In this document: positions 6,213 through 10,000 of the stretch, piece by piece | How the letters are laid out: each line of letters begins with the position of its first letter | Position numbering within the stretch: the stretch's first letter is position 1 | Assembly (NCBI GenBank): GCA_002422865.1 | Contig: DITN01000016.1 | Coordinates: forward strand, 1 to 10,000 | Source: Bacteroidetes bacterium UBA6183 | Lineage (GTDB): Bacteria > Bacteroidota > Bacteroidia > UKL13-3 | Length of the DNA: 10,000 bases | Direction of reading: 5' to 3' | Position numbers and translations under genes: made by a program | Notes under the pieces: model-generated | Seen by the model: the letters and a program-made list of their open reading frames with translations, nothing else | The model's database searches: none | Told to the model about the DNA's origin: nothing

Positions 6213-7392
6213 TAAACTCATCTGTTTACTGTTAATACTGCTTACTGCGCAGCTTATCATGGCGCAAAATTTGGTAGTAAACAGTGGGTTTGAAGACATT
6301 AATGTTTGTTGCGAGAAAAAAGCGCCATGCAGCCCTGAGGGTTGGTTTGGTTTAGAGATACACCGTTACGACCACGACATTATTCCGCTTAACCCGGATT
6401 ATAAACAGAAAGCAAACGGAAGAGCTTCTGTTTGGATTGAAACAGGTTCGCCTGTTTTTAGAAATGGTTGGGCAAAGTTTGGCGCAGTAACACCTCTGGT
6501 TAAGCCTATGTTGCCTAACCATACTTACACCATCAAACTTAAAGTAAAAGCGCATGTGTATGCCATCAGCGAGTTTCATGCTATGTTTTGCGATTCGGCA
6601 TTGCCCATTATTAAAAAGCAAAAACCTGCTGTTACTTTTAAAAACAAAAGATTTATAAAAGGTAAAAAATGGGTTGAAGTTACCCAAACCTACAAAGCCA
6701 ATGGCAACGAAAAGTACATGGTTTTGGGGCTCCTTAAACCTTGCAATCAGGTAAGGTATAGATCAATAGAAGGCAACAGAGGTTTGGGCGGAATTTATAT
6801 TGATGATGTAGAAATTATTCCGAAGGATAGCAACGAACAACAACATGTTTTAGCGGCAGCTGATTCGGCCAAACAATTTATATACAATGAAAATCGTAGG
6901 CATAATTTTCAACGTTTGTGTAGGGGTTCAAACATATTATTCCCAACCATCATGATTGACCAAATAGTGGATTCGACCACCACCATGCGCGATATTTTAA
7001 GTGAAGAACGTTTGGTAGCGTTTAATGCCGACCTAAATCGTGCCGCCTACTTAACCAACATTACTTACAACGAAAAGCATCAAATAACACCACAAGCTCA
7101 CCACATTATCAAACCAATTTTAGAAGAGTTAAAAACCAACAAACAAACTGAAATATTATTGGTTGGCCATGTTGATGTGCGTACTTCTGATTTTGAAAAC
7201 CATACCATTAGTGTGTTACAAGCCATGGCGGTAAAAGATTATTTGGTAAAAAATGGCATTGCCAAAACCCGCATTAGGGTTGATGGAAAGGGTTCTTACG
7301 AAAATATTGGAAACATTGCGCATCCAAAAGGTTACAACTTAAATAATCGCATTGAATACATTTTTACGCCAACTCCCACCAATAGAAAGTGA
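6190..7392 (+). CDS. Secreted protein with jelly-roll-like N-terminal region and C-terminal OmpA-like domain
   Basis: A 400-residue exported protein. The N-terminus is a clear Sec signal peptide: K2 and K9, a leucine-rich core, and a likely cleavage after MAQ (24-26). There is no lipobox cysteine. The mature protein begins NLVVNSGFED and runs to GIYIDDVEIIP (201-211). This opening and closing are typical of CBM/galactose-binding jelly-roll domains in Bacteroidota surface proteins. C40, C41, C47, C134 and C185 may form disulfides. The C-terminal part (about 275-392) is OmpA-like, with GHVD (326-329), AVKDYL (347-352), RIRVDGKG (361-368) and NNRIEY (385-390). The peptidoglycan-binding aspartate and arginine of the family (D329, R387) are present. 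The likely location is the periplasm or outer membrane, attached to the wall. Its start lies inside the end of lgt, suggesting coupled translation. The ligand of the N-terminal region is unknown. Confidence 0.85.
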   Translation: MKHTQPLNKLICLLLILLTAQLIMAQNLVVNSGFEDINVCCEKKAPCSPEGWFGLEIHRYDHDIIPLNPDYKQKANGRASVWIETGSPVFRNGWAKFGAVTPLVKPMLPNHTYTIKLKVKAHVYAISEFHAMFCDSALPIIKKQKPAVTFKNKRFIKGKKWVEVTQTYKANGNEKYMVLGLLKPCNQVRYRSIEGNRGLGGIYIDDVEIIPKDSNEQQHVLAAADSAKQFIYNENRRHNFQRLCRGSNILFPTIMIDQIVDSTTTMRDILSEERLVAFNADLNRAAYLTNITYNEKHQITPQAHHIIKPILEELKTNKQTEILLVGHVDVRTSDFENHTISVLQAMAVKDYLVKNGIAKTRIRVDGKGSYENIGNIAHPKGYNLNNRIEYIFTPTPTNRK

Positions 7393-7396
7393 TAGC

Positions 7397-7412
7397 TATT
7401 GCCCTTGCAATA
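7397..7412 (+). terminator. Weak hairpin after the OmpA-like gene
   Basis: TATTGC (7397-7402) and GCAATA (7407-7412) form a perfect 6-base stem with a 4-base loop, 4 bases after the stop codon. There is no T-run, so at best it is a weak terminator or an end-protecting hairpin. The remaining intergenic stretch to 7516 shows nothing else I can support. Confidence 0.3.
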
Positions 7413-7516
7413 CCGACCGTTTGTAGCAACGCTTCATCGTTTAATTTGCAAGTTATACCTGCATCTGTTATCACAACTTATTTTTAGGTTACATAAAAGA
7501 ATAAGTGCAATTGATA

Positions 7517-7524
7517 TAACTTTG
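7517..7524 (+). promoter_or_regulatory. Promoter -7 box for the DUF4294 gene
   Basis: TAACTTTG is an exact match to the Bacteroidota TAnnTTTG box. It lies 28 bases before the ATG at 7553, giving a leader of about 20 bases. The -33 region (near 7489-7495) lacks a clear TTG. It separates this gene transcriptionally from lgt and the OmpA-like gene. Confidence 0.55.
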
Positions 7525-7552
7525 GCATTGTTTTTATCCATTTGATTTTATC

Positions 7553-8086
7553 ATGAAAAACGTAGCATTATTATTTAGCTTATTGTTTGTGTTGGCTGCA
7601 AAAGCGCAAGAACAACAACCCACCGATACATTAAGAACAGTGGTGTTGCCGCAATTTATAGCAGAGGCTAAACGCGACCCTGAATATGAAAAACGTTATC
7701 AGAAATTAGTGAGAGATGTAAAAAGGGTGTTACCTTATGCTAAGGTTGCGGGATTTAGGTTTCAATTAATGGAACAAAACCTTCAAATGTTACCCACTGA
7801 TAAAGCGCGTAAAGAATACTTAAAACGTACCGAAGAAGCCATTAAAGACCAGTTTATGGACGACTTGGTTAATCTTACTGTATCTCAGGGAAAGTTACTG
7901 ATAAAGTTAATACACCGCGAAACTGGAAAAGACACTTATACCTTACTTAAAACTTACCGTGGAAATTTAACCGCCATTTATTGGCAAGGTTTAGCCAAGG
8001 TGTTTACAGCCGATTTAAAAAATGAATACAATCCGGTTGAAGATTGGCAAATAGAAAAGATTATTAAGGATCTTGGCATTGAGTAA
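7553..8086 (+). CDS. Secreted DUF4294 protein
   Basis: A 177-residue protein of the DUF4294 family, small exported proteins of unknown function found mainly in Flavobacteriia and relatives. The first 18 residues are a good signal peptide with cleavage after AKA (16-18), so the mature protein is periplasmic. Family features visible: RYQKLVRDVKRVLPYAK (48-64), a central helical and charged region (82-105), SQGKLLIKLIHRETG (111-125), IYWQGLAKVF (142-151) and LKNEYNP (155-161). The mature part is rich in lysine, arginine and glutamate and looks mostly helical, with no membrane anchor. Length is normal for the family and the gene seems intact. It has its own promoter and is closed by a strong terminator, so it is probably transcribed alone. 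No function is assigned to the family as far as I know. Confidence 0.85.
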   Translation: MKNVALLFSLLFVLAAKAQEQQPTDTLRTVVLPQFIAEAKRDPEYEKRYQKLVRDVKRVLPYAKVAGFRFQLMEQNLQMLPTDKARKEYLKRTEEAIKDQFMDDLVNLTVSQGKLLIKLIHRETGKDTYTLLKTYRGNLTAIYWQGLAKVFTADLKNEYNPVEDWQIEKIIKDLGIE

Positions 8087-8147
8087 AATCATCTTACGCA
8101 TTAAGCGTTAGCGCGGTTGAACGGAGAATGATTAATGTATTTTATCG

Positions 8148-8181
8148 AAGGTCAGACGCCTTTAAGGCGTCTGACCTTTTT
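8148..8181 (+). terminator. Strong intrinsic terminator between DUF4294 gene and metH
   Basis: AAGGTCAGACGCC (8148-8160) pairs perfectly with GGCGTCTGACCTT (8166-8178) around TTTAA, followed by a run of five T (8177-8181). This is a textbook rho-independent terminator for the rightward gene. The T-run overlaps the metH stop codon (8182-8180 on the minus strand). Read leftward the hairpin directly follows metH, but its 3' side (CGATAAAAT) lacks a T-run, so it probably ends metH transcripts less efficiently. Confidence 0.92.
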
Positions 8182-10000
8182 AATTATCGTACCCCAAGTT
8201 TGGCGAAAGCCATTTTTCTATGAAGGCTACATCTTCGCCTTTACGTTTGGCATACTCTTCCACTTGGTCTTTATTAATTTTACCCACACCAAAGTATTTG
8301 CTTTCGGGGTGACCGAAATAAAATCCACTTACACTTGCTGCAGGATACATGGCAAAGTTTTCTGTTAACTCAATGCCTGCATTTTTTTCTGCCTGCAACA
8401 AATCAAACAACAAGCGTTTTTCGGTATGGTCAGGACAAGCCGGATAACCTGGTGCTGGCCTGATACCACGGTATTCTTCTTTAATTAAATCTTCGGTGGT
8501 TAAGTGTTCATCTTTGGCATAACCCCAATATTCTTTGCGCACCAACTCATGCATTTTTTCAGCAAATGCCTCGGCTAACCTATCGGCAATCGCTTTAATC
8601 ATAATGCTGTTGTAGTCATCATGATTTTTTTCAAACTCCTCTACCAATTTTTCAATACCAATACCTGCTGTTACGGCAAATCCACCCATATAATCCGTTG
8701 TTCCGGTTTCTTTAGGTGCTACAAAATCTGCTAAGCAGTTATAGTTTTGCCCTTCGGCTTTTTCGCTTTGTTGACGGAGAAAATGGAATATTTCTTTATT
8801 GCCATTTGCTTGTAACTCCACATCATCACCCACCCCATTTGCAGGCCAAAAACCAATTACGGCTTTTGCTTGAAGTAAGTTTTTTTCAATTACTTCATCC
8901 AACATGGCGTTGGCATCGGCAAATAACTTAGTGGCTTCTTTCCCTACAATTTCATCTTGCAAAATTTTAGGATAACGCCCTGCTAATTCCCAAGTCATAA
9001 AAAACGGAGTCCAATCAATATAATCGCGCAATTCGCTCAATGGAAAACGATCAAACACCTTAACTCCCGTAAAACCCGGAGCTATAATATTTTTAACATC
9101 CACATTAATTTTATTGGCGCGCGCTTTATCAAGTGCTACAAAGTTTTTCTCGCGTTTTCGGTTTTTATAATCTTCTCTAAACTGTGCGTAATCTGCTTTT
9201 AAGTTGGCTTGAAAAATCGGGCGATTTTCTTTGCTAATTAAACTTTGTGCTACCGGTACACTCTTACTGGCATCCAGTACATGCACTACTGGGCCGCTGT
9301 AGTTTTGATCAATCTTAACGGCCGTGTGCACGCGTGAAGTTGTTGCACCACCAATAAGCAGCGGAATATCCATGCCCATACGTTCCATTTCTTTGGCCAC
9401 GTATACCATTTCATCTAAGCTTGGTGTAATCAATCCACTCAAACCAATTACATCTACATTTTCGGCTTTAGCACGTTCTAAAATTTTATCAGCAGGCACC
9501 ATTACACCCATGTCAATAATTTCAAAATTATTACATGCCAACACCACGCCTACAATGTTTTTCCCAATATCATGCACATCACCTTTAACGGTAGCTAACA
9601 AAATTTTTCCTTGTCCGCCACCCGCTGCTGCTCCTGCTAAACGCTTCTCTTCCTCCAGGTAAGGTGTTAACACAGCCACGGCTTTTTTCATTACACGTGC
9701 ACTTTTTACTACCTGTGGTAAAAACATTTTTCCTTGACCAAACAGGTCGCCCACCACATTCATGCCGGCCATTAACGGGCCTTCTATTACGTTAAGTGGT
9801 TTACCATATTTTTGATACGCTTCTTCTGTATCAACATCAATATATTCAACAATACCTTTTATCAATGCATGGCTCAAACGCTCTTCAATCGTACCTTTGC
9901 GCCACTCTTCATCAATAACTTTTTCTTTGCCTTTGCCTTTTACCTTCTCGGCATATTCTAATAATTTTTCGGTAGCATCATCCTTTCTATCCAACAAAAC
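8180..10000 (-). CDS. metH: Cobalamin-dependent methionine synthase, C-terminal part (partial, runs off right edge)
   Basis: The 3' portion of metH, about 606 codons. MetH transfers a methyl group from 5-methyltetrahydrofolate through cobalamin to homocysteine. The frame stays open to the right edge (V, then TTG-coded L, before DRKDDATEKLLE), so the 5' part lies outside and TTG 9997 is not a start. Numbering from that leucine, the four-helix cap domain covers about 1-115, with the cobalamin-capping helix region FLPQVVKSARVMKKAV at 92-107. The B12 domain has DVHDIG at 140-145; H142 is the lower axial ligand of cobalt. GLSGLITPSLDEM and LLIGGATTS complete it. The reactivation (AdoMet-binding) domain follows: IDWTPFFMTWELAG (327-340), GFWPANGVGDDVEL (382-395), RPAPGYPACPDHTEK (513-527) and PAASVSGFYF (552-561). 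All key residues seen are intact. In some Bacteroidota the homocysteine-binding N-terminal part is a separate gene; this window cannot show which applies. Confidence 0.97.
   Translation of the reverse strand, partial: VLLDRKDDATEKLLEYAEKVKGKGKEKVIDEEWRKGTIEERLSHALIKGIVEYIDVDTEEAYQKYGKPLNVIEGPLMAGMNVVGDLFGQGKMFLPQVVKSARVMKKAVAVLTPYLEEEKRLAGAAAGGGQGKILLATVKGDVHDIGKNIVGVVLACNNFEIIDMGVMVPADKILERAKAENVDVIGLSGLITPSLDEMVYVAKEMERMGMDIPLLIGGATTSRVHTAVKIDQNYSGPVVHVLDASKSVPVAQSLISKENRPIFQANLKADYAQFREDYKNRKREKNFVALDKARANKINVDVKNIIAPGFTGVKVFDRFPLSELRDYIDWTPFFMTWELAGRYPKILQDEIVGKEATKLFADANAMLDEVIEKNLLQAKAVIGFWPANGVGDDVELQANGNKEIFHFLRQQSEKAEGQNYNCLADFVAPKETGTTDYMGGFAVTAGIGIEKLVEEFEKNHDDYNSIMIKAIADRLAEAFAEKMHELVRKEYWGYAKDEHLTTEDLIKEEYRGIRPAPGYPACPDHTEKRLLFDLLQAEKNAGIELTENFAMYPAASVSGFYFGHPESKYFGVGKINKDQVEEYAKRKGEDVAFIEKWLSPNLGYDN

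Noticed and set aside
8135..8368. 77-codon rightward frame starting before the terminator
   Set aside because: It crosses the strong terminator and then runs antisense to the conserved C-terminal coding region of metH.
9995..9997. TTG as the start codon of a separate C-terminal metH gene
   Set aside because: The frame continues to the window edge with a residue that fits the family (V-L-x-R-x-DDATE), and this point lies inside the cap domain, so it is an internal leucine.

Overview
This 10 kb window looks like chromosomal DNA from a member of the Bacteroidota, probably the Flavobacteriales/Chitinophagales side. The sequence is AT-rich. It carries a DUF4294 secreted protein and a long Bacteroidota-type Lgt. 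The few clear promoters follow the TAnnTTTG -7 pattern of this phylum. I see no rRNA, tRNA, CRISPR array or insertion sequence. Most of the window is ordinary core and envelope housekeeping.

Layout, left to right. (1) Positions 1-203 are non-coding. They hold a leftward promoter whose -33 side is covered by an inverted repeat, so a regulated gene probably starts beyond the left edge. (2) Positions 204-2793 form a tight rightward cluster: a PAP2 phosphatase, an ArnT-like membrane glycosyltransferase whose start overlaps the phosphatase, and a small SMR transporter 3 bases later. (3) Positions 2797-4346 form a leftward pair: a large GNAT-like protein, then tsaE (tRNA t6A synthesis). This pair converges on the SMR gene with a 3-base gap. 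(4) Positions 4430-4966 encode a thioredoxin-fold protein that has lost both active-site cysteines; a stem-loop terminator follows. (5) Positions 5043-7392 hold lgt and, overlapping it by 23 bases, a secreted protein with an N-terminal jelly-roll-like region and a C-terminal OmpA-like domain. (6) Positions 7553-8086 encode a secreted DUF4294 protein. (7) A strong terminator at 8148-8181 separates it from the convergent metH, whose 3' part fills the rest of the window and runs off the right edge.

How the genes fit together. Two groups serve the cell envelope. The PAP2/glycosyltransferase/SMR cluster has the parts expected for sugar transfer from an isoprenoid lipid carrier (transferase, lipid phosphatase, small membrane transporter). 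The lgt/OmpA pair covers lipoprotein lipidation and an outer-membrane or periplasmic wall-binding protein. TsaE and MetH are translation and one-carbon housekeeping. The items most worth a second look are the PAP2-ArnT-like-SMR cluster, the cysteine-less thioredoxin-like protein, and the operator-covered promoter at the left edge. I do not see a clearly novel multi-gene system here.
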